Origin: Demequina iriomotensis
GTDB taxonomy: Bacteria; Actinomycetota; Actinomycetes; Actinomycetales; Demequinaceae
Assembly (NCBI RefSeq): GCF_000971395.1
Contig: NZ_BBME01000013.1
Location: 62,001-126,000, forward strand
Length of the DNA stretch: 64,000 bases
Direction of reading: 5' to 3'
Each line of letters opens with the position of its first letter. Position 1 is the first letter of the stretch. A program made the translations under genes and the position numbers. The notes beneath the pieces are model-generated. The model was given only the letters and a program-made list of their open reading frames with translations. It was not told the DNA's origin and searched no databases. Shown here in pieces: positions 43,241-51,561 of this stretch.

Positions 43241-43942
43241 TCAGGCGGCCTCGCGGATGCGCTCGTCGACGGCGGTCAGGGCCTGGGCCAGCGCGGACAC
43301 CGCGGGCGCCGCAGCCTCGTCACGAGGGCTGCGCCACCGCGCAGCCACCTCGATCTGCAGCCCCGCGAGTCCCAGGTGGCGCTGCGCGAGGCTGGTCACG
43401 GTGTAGTGGGGTCGCGCGTCGAACGGGGCGTCCACCGCGACCTCGAACGGCTCGAGCTCCGTGCGCAGGATCTCGACCGCGAGCTCCTCGAGTGCGCCCG
43501 GCCGGGGTCCGGTGCCGAGGCAGAAGTCGGGACCGTGGTGGTCGCCCATGCCGTGGATGTCGATGAGCATCCGCGCGGGCTCGCGCAGGTCCCGCAGGTG
43601 CCGCGTGAACTCGTCGTCGCGCTCGTCCCAGGTGTCCCACTCCGCACGCGCCCCCGCCGAGACCACCGTCGACACATTGGCGACCTCGCCGGCGAGGAGC
43701 GTGAGCGAGCCGGTGTGGAGGTCGGCCTGCTTCATCGCGCCCGCACGGTAGTGCGGCGTGCCATGCGGAGCGGTGAGGACCACCGCGCTGGCACGGTCGA
43801 CCAGCAACGCGCCGTCGCCGTGCGGGAGCTGCGCCCGCGCCGACGTGAACCTCGCGGCATGCTCGCGCCAGCGGGACGACAGCTCGACCACGTCATCGGC
43901 GGCCCCGGTCGGGACGTTCGGTGCGTCGACTTCACAGGTCAT
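43241..43942 (-). CDS. N-formylglutamate amidohydrolase-like protein
   Basis: A 233-residue predicted zinc hydrolase. TAPHGTPHYRAG (about residue 57), LLAGEVAN, and LIDIHGMGDHHGPDF (about 122-136) carry the conserved histidines and acids of the FGase-like group. The family can remove formyl or acyl groups from amino acids, but these paralogues are untested. No histidine-degradation genes are nearby. I chose the ATG at 43942, with GGAGG eight bases upstream, over a frame beginning at 44035. The long upstream region carries a motif shared with the CHAP gene. Confidence 0.72.
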   Translation of the reverse strand: MTCEVDAPNVPTGAADDVVELSSRWREHAARFTSARAQLPHGDGALLVDRASAVVLTAPHGTPHYRAGAMKQADLHTGSLTLLAGEVANVSTVVSAGARAEWDTWDERDDEFTRHLRDLREPARMLIDIHGMGDHHGPDFCLGTGPRPGALEELAVEILRTELEPFEVAVDAPFDARPHYTVTSLAQRHLGLAGLQIEVAARWRSPRDEAAAPAVSALAQALTAVDERIREAA

Positions 43943-44013
43943 CGCGGGTTCCTCCAGCCTTCTCAGGGTGGTGCGCACGGATGCGCCGGTGGGACGATCA
44001 TACCGGCGCATCT

Positions 44014-44030
44014 CATATACCAGGCATAAC
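44014..44030 (-). repeat. Variant of the TACCAGGTGTGT motif
   Basis: The plus strand reads CATATACCAGGCATAAC. The core TACCAGG equals the core of the two exact copies at 44082 and 45832. It lies 72 bp upstream of the amidohydrolase-like start. Confidence 0.4.
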
Positions 44031-44081
44031 GCCACGATACGGCGTGGCGGGTGCGGGGGAGCGGTGCCCCCTGCAGATATG

Positions 44082-44093
44082 ACACACCTGGTA
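44082..44093 (-). repeat. TACCAGGTGTGT motif, copy 1
   Basis: The minus strand reads TACCAGGTGTGT, followed by CATATC, in the low-GC region upstream of the amidohydrolase-like gene. An identical 12-mer recurs at 45832 on the plus strand, in the other intergenic region next to the CHAP hydrolase gene. Confidence 0.5.
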
Positions 44094-44310
44094 GATATGC
44101 CCTTGGGCGGGCATCGGGACGTCCATGCGGGCGCGACGCCTCGCCGCGCGTCATCCGCTGTCGCCCGACGGATCCGCCATGCGAGGCATGTGCGACGTCG
44201 CCGCCCGGCGCGACGTCATCGCGGCCCGACTCGGCGTGACCCGCGATCCGCGCAGGCATGCCGTGACGGATCAGCGTGCCGTTCGCATCGTCCATCCGAC
44301 CGCCGCGCCC

Positions 44311-44345
44311 GAGGCGCCGGAAGGGAAGGCCCCTTCCGGCGCCTC
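44311..44345 (-). terminator. Strong hairpin downstream of the CHAP hydrolase gene
   Basis: GAGGCGCCGGAAGG (44311-44324) and CCTTCCGGCGCCTC (44332-44345) form a perfect 14-bp stem with a 7-base loop. It lies 54 bp after the CHAP stop. No T-run follows on either strand. It is likely the terminator of that gene. Confidence 0.6.
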
Positions 44346-44361
44346 ACGACGACGGAATGAC

Positions 44362-44375
44362 ATAATGCGCATTAT
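44362..44375. promoter_or_regulatory. AT-rich 14-bp palindrome
   Basis: ATAATGCGCATTAT is a perfect palindrome 24 bp after the CHAP gene stop. It is strikingly AT-rich for this genome. It may be a repressor site or part of the terminator, with unclear role. Confidence 0.45.
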
Positions 44376-44398
44376 CGGCGTTATACGGAGGTGGCGGA

Positions 44399-45667
44399 TC
44401 AGCCCCGCCAGTACCCGACCAGCTGCATCCCGGACACCGGGTACGGCGACACCCGCGCCGTTTCGAAGTAGCCGCGCGTGTGGTTGTTCTGATCGTAGAG
44501 CCGGCCCTCGTACCAGATACCCACGTGACCCAGCGCGCCCGCGGTGCGCGACCTGAACACCGCGATGTCGCCCGTCCTCAGGCCCGCCGCGGACTTGGTC
44601 GCGTGCCACGTCAGGCCGCGGCGCGTCAGCTTGCCCGCGCCGTCGCCGCCGCCCGGCACATAGTCGCCGAGGTTGTCGACCTCGATGCCGTAGACCTTGG
44701 CCATGAAGTTCTCGGTGAGCCCGTGGCAGATGCCGCGGTACTTGCCGCCGGGTGCGGCGATCGACGCCCCGTAGGTGGCGCGGTAGTAGTTCGTCACCGA
44801 GTTGACATAAGTCGATGCCGTGCCGGCGCTGTCGAGGTTGAACCACTGACCCTTCTTGCCGCAGCTCGCGACGGTGAGCCTCGCCGTGCCGCTCTTGGGC
44901 ACGGTGAGGCACAGGCGCGGATTCGACATGGGCCGCAGCGTGACGTCGCCGGTGCCCGGCACCTTGCGCACCAGCCACCGCTGGCTGTCGAGGCCGCGCC
45001 ACTTCTTGGTGACCACCCCGGCGCCCGCGTCGGAGGCGCTGGCGCCACCCCTGACCGTGACCACCTGGGAGCGGCTGGTCGCGCTGACGATGCGGTAGTT
45101 GCCGAACACGTCGCGGACGAACCGGAACTTCTGCGTGCTCGCACCCGTCGCGCGCAGCGGCCTCACCGAGACCCCGTCTCTCGCCTTCGACGCCTTGATC
45201 GCGACGTGCGCGCCCGTCCGCTTAGCCGTGATCTGCTGCCAGGAGGACGTCGACACGTTGACATTCGAGTTGAGCAACGGGCACTTGTTCGTGACGGGGC
45301 GGTTGCTGCCCGTGTCGAGGTGGACGTCGGCGACGAAGAAGCCGTCGGACACCCGGTACCAGAGCTTGCTGAACCCGCCCGCGATGTTCGCGCTCCCTCG
45401 CCCGAAGGCCTCGCCGCCGTAGCGGTAGCACACCAGCGTGATCCTGCTGCCGGCGGCATACGTGCCACGCTGCGTCGCGGCGGTCGAGGTGCGCGCCATG
45501 CGTGGCGCGGTCTCCATCACGCGGGCGGTCCGGGCGGAGGCCGTGCCGCTCGCGGCATGCGGTGAACCGCCCAGATCGTAGGCCGCGGTGCTCGCGGGCG
45601 CGAGCATCACGGTGAGGACGGCGGCGAGCATCGTCGCGACGGCCGCTCTCGCGACCCCGGTGGCCAT
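44399..45667 (-). CDS. Secreted beta-trefoil/CHAP-domain hydrolase
   Basis: A 422-residue exported protein. The signal peptide is ARAAVATMLAAVLTVMLAP followed by an A-S-T-A-A cleavage region. Residues 65-130 are an SH3-like part. Residues 135-270 form a ricin-B-like beta-trefoil with FRF, QRW and QWF repeats. Residues 280-422 are a CHAP-type cysteine peptidase/amidase with the nucleophile in GICHGLTENF, the His in ALGHVGIWYEG and Asn in YDQNNH. Likely peptidoglycan hydrolysis, with the trefoil binding sugars. The start is uncertain: ATG 45667 has GGAG eleven bases upstream, while ATGs at 45718 and 45775 give longer forms with non-coding-like codons. Confidence 0.8.
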   Translation of the reverse strand: MATGVARAAVATMLAAVLTVMLAPASTAAYDLGGSPHAASGTASARTARVMETAPRMARTSTAATQRGTYAAGSRITLVCYRYGGEAFGRGSANIAGGFSKLWYRVSDGFFVADVHLDTGSNRPVTNKCPLLNSNVNVSTSSWQQITAKRTGAHVAIKASKARDGVSVRPLRATGASTQKFRFVRDVFGNYRIVSATSRSQVVTVRGGASASDAGAGVVTKKWRGLDSQRWLVRKVPGTGDVTLRPMSNPRLCLTVPKSGTARLTVASCGKKGQWFNLDSAGTASTYVNSVTNYYRATYGASIAAPGGKYRGICHGLTENFMAKVYGIEVDNLGDYVPGGGDGAGKLTRRGLTWHATKSAAGLRTGDIAVFRSRTAGALGHVGIWYEGRLYDQNNHTRGYFETARVSPYPVSGMQLVGYWRG

Positions 45668-46063
45668 GAGCAGGTCGGCTCCGCCGTCCTTCTCAAGGCC
45701 CTTGCTATCGACGCGCATCCTGCGCGTATTCCACATGGGCATGGCCCGGAGCATAAAGCCGAATTCGCCATGCATGGAGGGGCGGATAATCCGGGCGCGT
45801 CGCGCGCCGATAACCTAATTGGAGTGGTTAATACCAGGTGTGTTAGGGGTTTCGACGCCAAATCTCCGCGAATATGGGCCACCGCGCTATGGTGATCGTC
45901 ACATCGCCTCAGTCGGCGCTTCGACCCGAATTCATGCGTGAATACAGCCGCGAGCGTGTGAAATGTCTCGATGCCTTGAATATCTCGCTTTCCTGCCGAA
46001 GCATGCACATGCCTGGGCTGGCCCCGGAGCGCGCGCCTCTCCCCTGCTTTCGCCGCGACATCA
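45668..46063. other. Intergenic region between the CHAP hydrolase and rbpA
   Basis: No gene supported. A plus-strand frame beginning at 45874 runs into rbpA in another phase, so I reject it. The first half is low in GC and has TGGT-TAAT-ACCA (45825-45836) overlapping the 12-bp motif copy. The region must contain the promoters of both divergent genes. Confidence 0.5.
45825..45843 (+). repeat. TACCAGGTGTGT motif, copy 2
   Basis: TGGTTAATACCA is a palindrome (TGGT-N4-ACCA) whose right half continues as TACCAGGTGTGT (45832-45843), identical to the reverse copy at 44082. It lies about 165 bp upstream of the CHAP gene start and is divergently placed with respect to rbpA. Confidence 0.55.
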
Positions 46064-46089
46064 GGAACAACGGTGCAATAGCGTTCGTT
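46064..46089 (+). promoter_or_regulatory. SigR/SigH-like promoter of rbpA
   Basis: GGAAC (46064-46068) and GTT (46087-46089) are separated by 18 bp. This matches the GGAAY-N18-GTT promoter of the actinobacterial thiol-stress sigma factors. The -10 element is 44 bp before the rbpA ATG. In Streptomyces coelicolor rbpA is a known SigR target. Confidence 0.75.
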
Positions 46090-46133
46090 AGGGACCGTGT
46101 GCAGGTCATCCCGCCTGCCGGAAGGAGAACGCC

Positions 46134-46466
46134 ATGGCCGATCGCGCGCTTCGAGGAATGCGGCTGGGAACCCAGTCGATGGAGTCGATCCACCACGCCG
46201 AGCTCGCCGAGCGCGTCGAGGTGCACTACGACTGCCCCAACGGGCACGTCCTCGCGATGCCCTTCTCCGTCGAGGCCGATGTGCCGCTGTCGTGGGAGTG
46301 CCACTGCGGCGCGCTCGCGCTGCTGCGCGACGGCGACCGTCCCGAGCAGAAGGACGTGAAGCCTCAGCGCACCCACTGGGACATGCTGCTCGAGCGTCGC
46401 ACCATCCCCGAGCTCGAGGAGCTGCTCGAGGAGCGCCTCGAGGTGCTTCGCGCCAGCCGTCGCTGA
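46134..46466 (+). CDS. rbpA: RNA polymerase-binding protein RbpA
   Basis: Transcription factor of 110 residues that binds RNA polymerase and the principal sigma factor and stabilises the open complex. The start MADRALRGMRLGTQS is the family N terminus (basic linker). The central part has YDCPNGH and ECHCGA. The C terminus RTHWDMLLERRTIPELEELL is the sigma-binding helix. The ATG at 46134 has AAGGAG seven bases upstream. The rbpA-ppm1 order is that of Rv2050-Rv2051c. A bidirectional hairpin ends it. Confidence 0.97.
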   Translation: MADRALRGMRLGTQSMESIHHAELAERVEVHYDCPNGHVLAMPFSVEADVPLSWECHCGALALLRDGDRPEQKDVKPQRTHWDMLLERRTIPELEELLEERLEVLRASRR

Positions 46467-46481
46467 CCTACCCGACCGACC

Positions 46482-46507
46482 AAGGGCTCCGTGGATGCGG
46501 AGCCCTT
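46482..46507. terminator. Bidirectional terminator between rbpA and ppm1
   Basis: AAGGGCTCCG (46482-46491) and CGGAGCCCTT (46498-46507) form a perfect 10-bp stem with a 6-base loop between two convergent stops (rbpA at 46466, ppm1 at 46510). Confidence 0.85.
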
Positions 46508-46509
46508 CG

Positions 46510-47250
46510 TCATGCCCGGCGCCGCAGCAGCGACGCCGCCTGCCGCACGCGATGCGCGATGCCCCAGAGCGTCACCTTCACCAGCGCCTCGCGGATGATC
46601 GCGCCGGACATCTTCGACTGGCCGGCCGCACGCTCGACGAACGTGATGGGCACCTCGACCACGGTGCCGCCCGCGCGCAGGATCCGCCACACCATGTCCA
46701 CCTGGAAGCAGTAGCCCTGCGACTCGACCTCCGACAGGCCCAGCCCACGCAGGGCCGCCGCGCGGTACACGCGGAAGCCGGCGGTCGCGTCGCGCACGGC
46801 GATCCCGAGGGCGAGCCGCACATACGTGTTCGCACCGGTCGACAGCACCCGGCGATGGCGAGGCCAGTTGACCACCTCTCCCCCGGCGACCCACCGCGAA
46901 CCGATCACCAGGTCGGCATCGCCCGCGCGGGCGAGCAGCGCGGGCAGGTCCTGGGCACGATGCGATCCGTCCGCGTCCATCTCGCACAGCAGCTCGTAGC
47001 CGCGGTCGAGGCCCCACGCGAAGCCCGCGAGGTATGCGGCGCCCAGGCCCTCCTTCGCGGTCCGGCGCAGCACGTGGACCCGCGGGTCCCGACCGGCACG
47101 CTCCTGGGCCCAGTCCCCCGTGCCGTCCGGCGATCCGTCGTCGACCACGAGCACCTCGACCTCGGGAGCGGCGTCGAGCACGGCATCGAGCTGCCGCGGC
47201 AGCGAGTCCCGCTCGTTGTAGGTCGGGATGATGACGAGCGTCCGGGTCAC
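46510..47250 (-). CDS. ppm1: Polyprenol-phosphate mannosyltransferase (Ppm1-like)
   Basis: GT2-family glycosyltransferase of 246 residues that makes polyprenol-phosphate-mannose from GDP-mannose, the donor for lipomannan and protein mannosylation. The start [11 protein letters not shown], the DxD-like [12 protein letters not shown] and MDADGSH, and [11 protein letters not shown] are typical. GTG at 47250 overlaps the lnt stop by 4 bp (GTGA), so the two are coupled. In M. tuberculosis the two functions are fused in one protein; here they are separate genes. Confidence 0.93.
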   Translation of the reverse strand: MTRTLVIIPTYNERDSLPRQLDAVLDAAPEVEVLVVDDGSPDGTGDWAQERAGRDPRVHVLRRTAKEGLGAAYLAGFAWGLDRGYELLCEMDADGSHRAQDLPALLARAGDADLVIGSRWVAGGEVVNWPRHRRVLSTGANTYVRLALGIAVRDATAGFRVYRAAALRGLGLSEVESQGYCFQVDMVWRILRAGGTVVEVPITFVERAAGQSKMSGAIIREALVKVTLWGIAHRVRQAASLLRRRA

Positions 47251-48779
47251 CAGTCGTACCTCCCCGCGACGCGCCGGCCTGCCGCGACGAGCGCGATCGC
47301 CGCGGGCCCGATCAATAGCGCCCAGCCGAGGGCCCAACCGATCCTCACCGCGGGCGTGAGCTCGGTCCGCAGCCCGACGCGCTCCACCATGGACGCGGCG
47401 TCGAACAGCTCGGTCTCGTCCACGATCCGCCCGCTGGGGTCGATCACCGCGCTCACGCCCACGGTCGAGATCTGCACGGTCCACCGCCCGGTCTCGATGG
47501 CGCGGATGCGCGACATCTGCAGCTGCTGCGTGCTCTCGGCGGTGCGTCCGAAGGTGGCGTTGTTGGTCGGCACCACCAGGAGCTCGGCGCCCTTCGCGAT
47601 CGCGTCGCGCACGATCGAGTCGTAGGCGACCTCGAAGCAGATCGGCGTCGCGATCCGCACGCTGCGGTCGAGCGAGGCGACGGGGATCTCCACCGTCGCG
47701 GCGCCGCTGCCGGCGAGCATGTCGGTCACCTGGTCGACGATCGGCGCGACCTGCCGCGCGATGCTCCGCAGCGGCACGTACTCGGCGAAGGGTGCGGGGC
47801 GCTGCTTCGAGTAGGTGTCGACGATCTGCGCGTCCGCGTCGTACGCGAGCATGGTGTTGTAGCGGCCGTCCACCGGCGTGTAGTCGACCGTGCCCAGCAG
47901 GAGCGGGGCGCCCGTCGCCGCGATCGCCTCCTCCACCGCGGTCTGCGTGGCCGCGTCGACGCGCGGATCGATGTCGGAGGCGTTCTCGGGCCACACCACC
48001 AGGTCCACGGGATCGTCCGCCGTCGCCTCCGCGAGCACCAGGGTCTCCGCGAGATGGTTCGCGGTGACCTCCCGAGCCTGCGAGAAGGAGTCGAGGCCGC
48101 GGTCCGGGACGTTCCCCTGGACGGCGCCCACGCGCATCGTGCCCGACTGCGCCTGGTTGTCGAGCGGCACCAGGTAGCCCACGCCGAGCAGCGCGATGGC
48201 GAGCACCGGCGCGAAGGCGGCCGTCACGGCATGACGCGTCCGCGCCGACTGCCAGGCCAGGCCCAGCAGGGCACCCGCGAGCACGATGGCGAGGCTCACG
48301 AGCGGCACGCCGCCCAGCCATGCGAGCCGCGCGACCGGGGCGTCGACCAGGGCGTAGCCGATGCGCGCCCACGGGAAGCCTCCGAACGGCACCATGCCGC
48401 GCAGCTGCTCCGCCCCCACCCACAGCAGCGCGAACACCGGGGCGAGCGCCCACCGATGCGCCTCGAGGATGCCGGACCTGCGCACGTGCGCCCAGGCCGC
48501 ACCGACGAGGCCCCACGCGAGGCCCTCGGCCACGCTGAGCGCGATCCATGGGATGGGCCCGACCGCGTAGTTCGCCCACCACAGGTGAGGGAGCAGGAAG
48601 ACGACGCCGTACGCCCAGCCGAGCGCGAGACCCGACCAGGCCGTGGCCCGCTCGAGCGCCCACCACAGCAGGCCGACGGACACGGGCGCGAGGTACCACC
48701 AGCCGGTGTCCGGGAACGCGAGGTTGAGACCGGCCCCTGCGACCACGGCGAGCAGGAGGTTCCTCAGTCCGGTCAGCAC
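47247..48779 (-). CDS. lnt: Apolipoprotein N-acyltransferase
   Basis: Adds the third acyl chain to lipoproteins at the membrane. The 510-residue protein has about six N-terminal hydrophobic segments, then a nitrilase-like catalytic domain (residues about 220-460). The Glu is in WPENASD, the Lys in [14 protein letters not shown] and the Cys in [10 protein letters not shown]. It ends in a final membrane helix. GTG at 48779 is 28 bp after helY and has no strong ribosome site. A lipoprotein gene occurs at 43205. Grouped with ppm1 as in Rv2051c. Confidence 0.95.
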   Translation of the reverse strand: MLTGLRNLLLAVVAGAGLNLAFPDTGWWYLAPVSVGLLWWALERATAWSGLALGWAYGVVFLLPHLWWANYAVGPIPWIALSVAEGLAWGLVGAAWAHVRRSGILEAHRWALAPVFALLWVGAEQLRGMVPFGGFPWARIGYALVDAPVARLAWLGGVPLVSLAIVLAGALLGLAWQSARTRHAVTAAFAPVLAIALLGVGYLVPLDNQAQSGTMRVGAVQGNVPDRGLDSFSQAREVTANHLAETLVLAEATADDPVDLVVWPENASDIDPRVDAATQTAVEEAIAATGAPLLLGTVDYTPVDGRYNTMLAYDADAQIVDTYSKQRPAPFAEYVPLRSIARQVAPIVDQVTDMLAGSGAATVEIPVASLDRSVRIATPICFEVAYDSIVRDAIAKGAELLVVPTNNATFGRTAESTQQLQMSRIRAIETGRWTVQISTVGVSAVIDPSGRIVDETELFDAASMVERVGLRTELTPAVRIGWALGWALLIGPAAIALVAAGRRVAGRYDW

Positions 48780-48807
48780 CAGGCAAGCCTAAGGGCGACG
48801 CGATGCC

Positions 48808-51552
48808 TCAGTACGCCACCACGCCCCTGCGGATCGTCTTGATGGCGCTGACCGCCGCCGCCCTGACCGACGCGCTCGGCGCGACGTCCGCGATCTGGTC
48901 GAGCGCATCGATCACCTGCTTGCACCAGCGCACCATGTCGCCCGGCGCGATCTCCGATCCCTTGAGGACCACGTCGAGCCCCTTGCCCTGCGTCCAGCCG
49001 TGGATCGGGCCCACGATGCCCCAATGGGGCGCGGGAAGGTCGGGCAGACCCTTCGCCTTCTGCAGGTCGTCGACCGTCGACCACAGGCGCACGGTGTCCT
49101 TGAGGGCGCGCCCGAGCACGCCGGAGGGCCCGCCCGGCACGTGCGGCGCCCGCGCCTCGTCCTCGCGACGCCCCTGGTACAGCAGCGTCGACACGGCCGC
49201 GGCGAGCGCCGCGGGGTGGAGGCCCTCCCAGGCGCCCGTCCGCAGCGCCTCCGCGATGACGATGTCGTTCTCCGCGTAGAGGCGGCGCATCATGTCGCCC
49301 GCACGCGTGAGCTCCGGCACGCCCTCCGTCCGCTCGACGTAGCCGAGCTCCTCGAGGATCGCGAGCCTGCGGTCGAACACCTTGGCGATCGAGCCGGTCG
49401 CGCGCTCGATCTCGCCGACCACGCGGTCCTTGTCGCGCAGGGTGCGGTGGTAGCGCTCCGCCCACCGGGCGTGAGCCTCGCGGTCGGGGCACTGGTGGCA
49501 GGGGTGCTCGCGCATCGCGCGCCGCACCTCGAGCTCCGCGGCCTCGCCCGCCGTCGCCTCGGGAGGCCGCCGCTTCGCACGCCTCAGCTCGAATCCGCCC
49601 CGCGCCTCGTCCATCACCTGCGCGAGCTCGCGCCGGCTGCGCGCGTTGCGTGCGTCGAAGCGCCGCGGGATCCGCACGGTCCCGACGGTCTCGAGCCCGT
49701 GGTGGAGCTCGGAGATGGCGAGGCGGTGGACACGGGCGTGCTCGGTCACCACGAGCGGGCGCGGCGCCACCGGGTCGTCGTCCGGCTGGACCACGGTCGC
49801 GAGGCCGGCACGTCGCCCGCCGCCCACGCGCACCACGTCGCCTCGCTGCAGCGCGGCGAGGGACGATGCGGTGGCCTCCTGGCGGGCGCGCGAGGCGACC
49901 TTGGACGCCTGCTTCTGCAGCCGGCCCAGCCGTTCCCGCAGCGCCGCGTACGCCATGAAGTCGCCGCGGTCGCATTCGGCCGCCTTGGCGTAGCCCGCGA
50001 GGGTCGACTCGAGCTCGCGCGCCTTGCGCGCCTTGCCCACCACGGACTGATCCGCCTGGTACTGCGCGAACGACATCTCGAGGACCTCGCGCGCGCGTTC
50101 GAGGCCCAGCTGCGCGAGCAGGTTGATCGCCATGTTGTACGTCGGCTGGAAGGAGCTGAGCAGCGGATAGGTGCGTCGCGAGGCGAGCCGGCCCAGCTGG
50201 GTGGCGTCGAAGCCGGGATGCTCGACCACCACGGCGTGCCCCTCGACGTCGATGCCTCGCCGCCCCGCGCGGCCCGTGAGCTGGGTGTACTCCCCCGCCG
50301 TGAGGTCCTTGTGGCCCTGGCCGTCCCACTTCACCAGCTTCTCGAGGACCACCGACCGGGCGGGCATGTTGATTCCGAGCGCAAGGGTCTCGGTCGCGTA
50401 CACGACCTTGATGAGGCCCGCCGCGAACAGCTCCTCCACCACCTCCTTGAACAGCGGGATCATCCCGGCGTGGTGCGCCGCGATGCCCGCCTCGAGGCGG
50501 TCCCGCCAGTGCGGGTAGCCGAGCGCGCTCAGGTCCTCGGGAGGGAGCGCGCCGCAGCGGCGCTCGACCACATCCGCGATCCGGCGGCGCTCCGCCTCGG
50601 TGGTGAGGCTCATGCCGGCGGCGCGCACCTGGTCGGCGGCGTCCTCGCAGCCCGCGCGGGAGAAGATGAAGACGATCGCGGGCAGCAGGGCCTGCCGGTC
50701 GAGCACGTCGACCACGGCGAAGCGCGGCGGCGACCGGCGGGCGGCGGGACGGCGCTGGCCCCTCGTCGGGTGGGCGCCGGCGCGCGGGCCGCGCCGGTCG
50801 TCGAAGCGCGCGCGCTTGGCGACCGCCTCGAACTCGGGGTTGAGCCGCGGCGCCAGTCCCGGATCCTGCGGGTCGACGCCCGGGGCGTACAGGTCGTAGA
50901 TCCCCTCGCGCAGCAGCACGTGCGGCCACAGCGGCACGGGACGATGCTCGGAGACCACCACGGCCGTGTCGCCGCGGACCTCGCGCAGCCACGCGCCGAA
51001 CTCCTCCGCGTTGGACACGGTTGCCGACAGCGCGACGATGGACGTGCGCTCGGGCAGGTGGATGATGACCTCCTCCCACACCGAGCCGCGGAACCGGTCC
51101 GCGAGGTAGTGGACCTCGTCCAGCACCACCACGCCGAGCCGGTCGATGGTGCTCGATCCCGCGTAGATCATGTTGCGGAGCACCTCGGTGGTCATCACCA
51201 CGATGTCGGCGTCCGGGTTGATGGTGGTGTCCCCCGTCAGCAGGCCCACGTTCGCGGGTCCGTAGGCGCGCTCGAGGTCGTGGAACTTCTGGTTGGACAG
51301 CGCCTTGATGGGCGTCGTGTAGAACGCCTTCTCCCCGCGGCGGAAGGCGTGGCGGACCGCGTACTCCCCCACGAGGGTCTTGCCCGCGCCGGTGGGCGCC
51401 GCGACCAGCACCGACCGCCCCTCGGCGACGGCCTCGGAGGCCTCGCGCTGGAAAGGGTCGAGGGGGAACGCCAGCTCGCCCTCGAACTCGGTGAGGTCGG
51501 CGTGGCGCGTGCGGGCACGCGCCGCCGCATAGCGCTCGGCGGGGCTGGTCAT
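48808..51552 (-). CDS. helY: DEAD/DEAH RNA helicase of the Ski2/Mtr4 type (HelY)
   Basis: ATP-dependent RNA helicase of 914 residues. Walker A is AAPTGAGKTLV (about 50-60), motif II is DEVH in VVLDEVHYLAD, motif III SATVSNAEE, and motif VI TGRAGRRGID. The C-terminal DSHCT-like region (about 700-914) ends the protein. It is the counterpart of Rv2092c. ATG at 51552 is 9 bp after the lipid-kinase stop. It carries one GGACGATGCG copy at 49861. It is transcribed with lnt and ppm1. Confidence 0.95.
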   Translation of the reverse strand: MTSPAERYAAARARTRHADLTEFEGELAFPLDPFQREASEAVAEGRSVLVAAPTGAGKTLVGEYAVRHAFRRGEKAFYTTPIKALSNQKFHDLERAYGPANVGLLTGDTTINPDADIVVMTTEVLRNMIYAGSSTIDRLGVVVLDEVHYLADRFRGSVWEEVIIHLPERTSIVALSATVSNAEEFGAWLREVRGDTAVVVSEHRPVPLWPHVLLREGIYDLYAPGVDPQDPGLAPRLNPEFEAVAKRARFDDRRGPRAGAHPTRGQRRPAARRSPPRFAVVDVLDRQALLPAIVFIFSRAGCEDAADQVRAAGMSLTTEAERRRIADVVERRCGALPPEDLSALGYPHWRDRLEAGIAAHHAGMIPLFKEVVEELFAAGLIKVVYATETLALGINMPARSVVLEKLVKWDGQGHKDLTAGEYTQLTGRAGRRGIDVEGHAVVVEHPGFDATQLGRLASRRTYPLLSSFQPTYNMAINLLAQLGLERAREVLEMSFAQYQADQSVVGKARKARELESTLAGYAKAAECDRGDFMAYAALRERLGRLQKQASKVASRARQEATASSLAALQRGDVVRVGGGRRAGLATVVQPDDDPVAPRPLVVTEHARVHRLAISELHHGLETVGTVRIPRRFDARNARSRRELAQVMDEARGGFELRRAKRRPPEATAGEAAELEVRRAMREHPCHQCPDREAHARWAERYHRTLRDKDRVVGEIERATGSIAKVFDRRLAILEELGYVERTEGVPELTRAGDMMRRLYAENDIVIAEALRTGAWEGLHPAALAAAVSTLLYQGRREDEARAPHVPGGPSGVLGRALKDTVRLWSTVDDLQKAKGLPDLPAPHWGIVGPIHGWTQGKGLDVVLKGSEIAPGDMVRWCKQVIDALDQIADVAPSASVRAAAVSAIKTIRRGVVAY

Positions 51553-51561
51553 GCCGTCAGG

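Larger units (their letters stand above)
43943..44398. other. Lower-GC intergenic region upstream of the amidohydrolase-like gene
   Basis: No gene is called. Open frames here are short, lack ribosome sites and have poor third-position GC. Composition is clearly lower in GC than the surroundings. It contains two motif copies (44014, 44082), a 14-bp perfect hairpin (44311-44345), a 14-bp AT-rich palindrome (44362-44375) and one copy of GGACGATGCG (44284, reverse). Confidence 0.55.

Noticed and set aside
45668..46063. c-di-AMP (ydaO-type) riboswitch upstream of the secreted hydrolase
   Set aside because: Such elements are known before cell-wall hydrolases in actinobacteria, but I could not find the conserved helices or loops in this stretch.
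46134..46359. Plus-strand frame starting at 45874 that continues across rbpA
   Set aside because: It is out of phase with rbpA and shows no family pattern. RbpA is a clear protein in its own frame.
47251..48786. Extension of the ppm1 frame over lnt
   Set aside because: The long minus-strand frame continues through lnt in another phase, but only its last 246 codons match a glycosyltransferase. The GTGA junction at 47250 is the real start.
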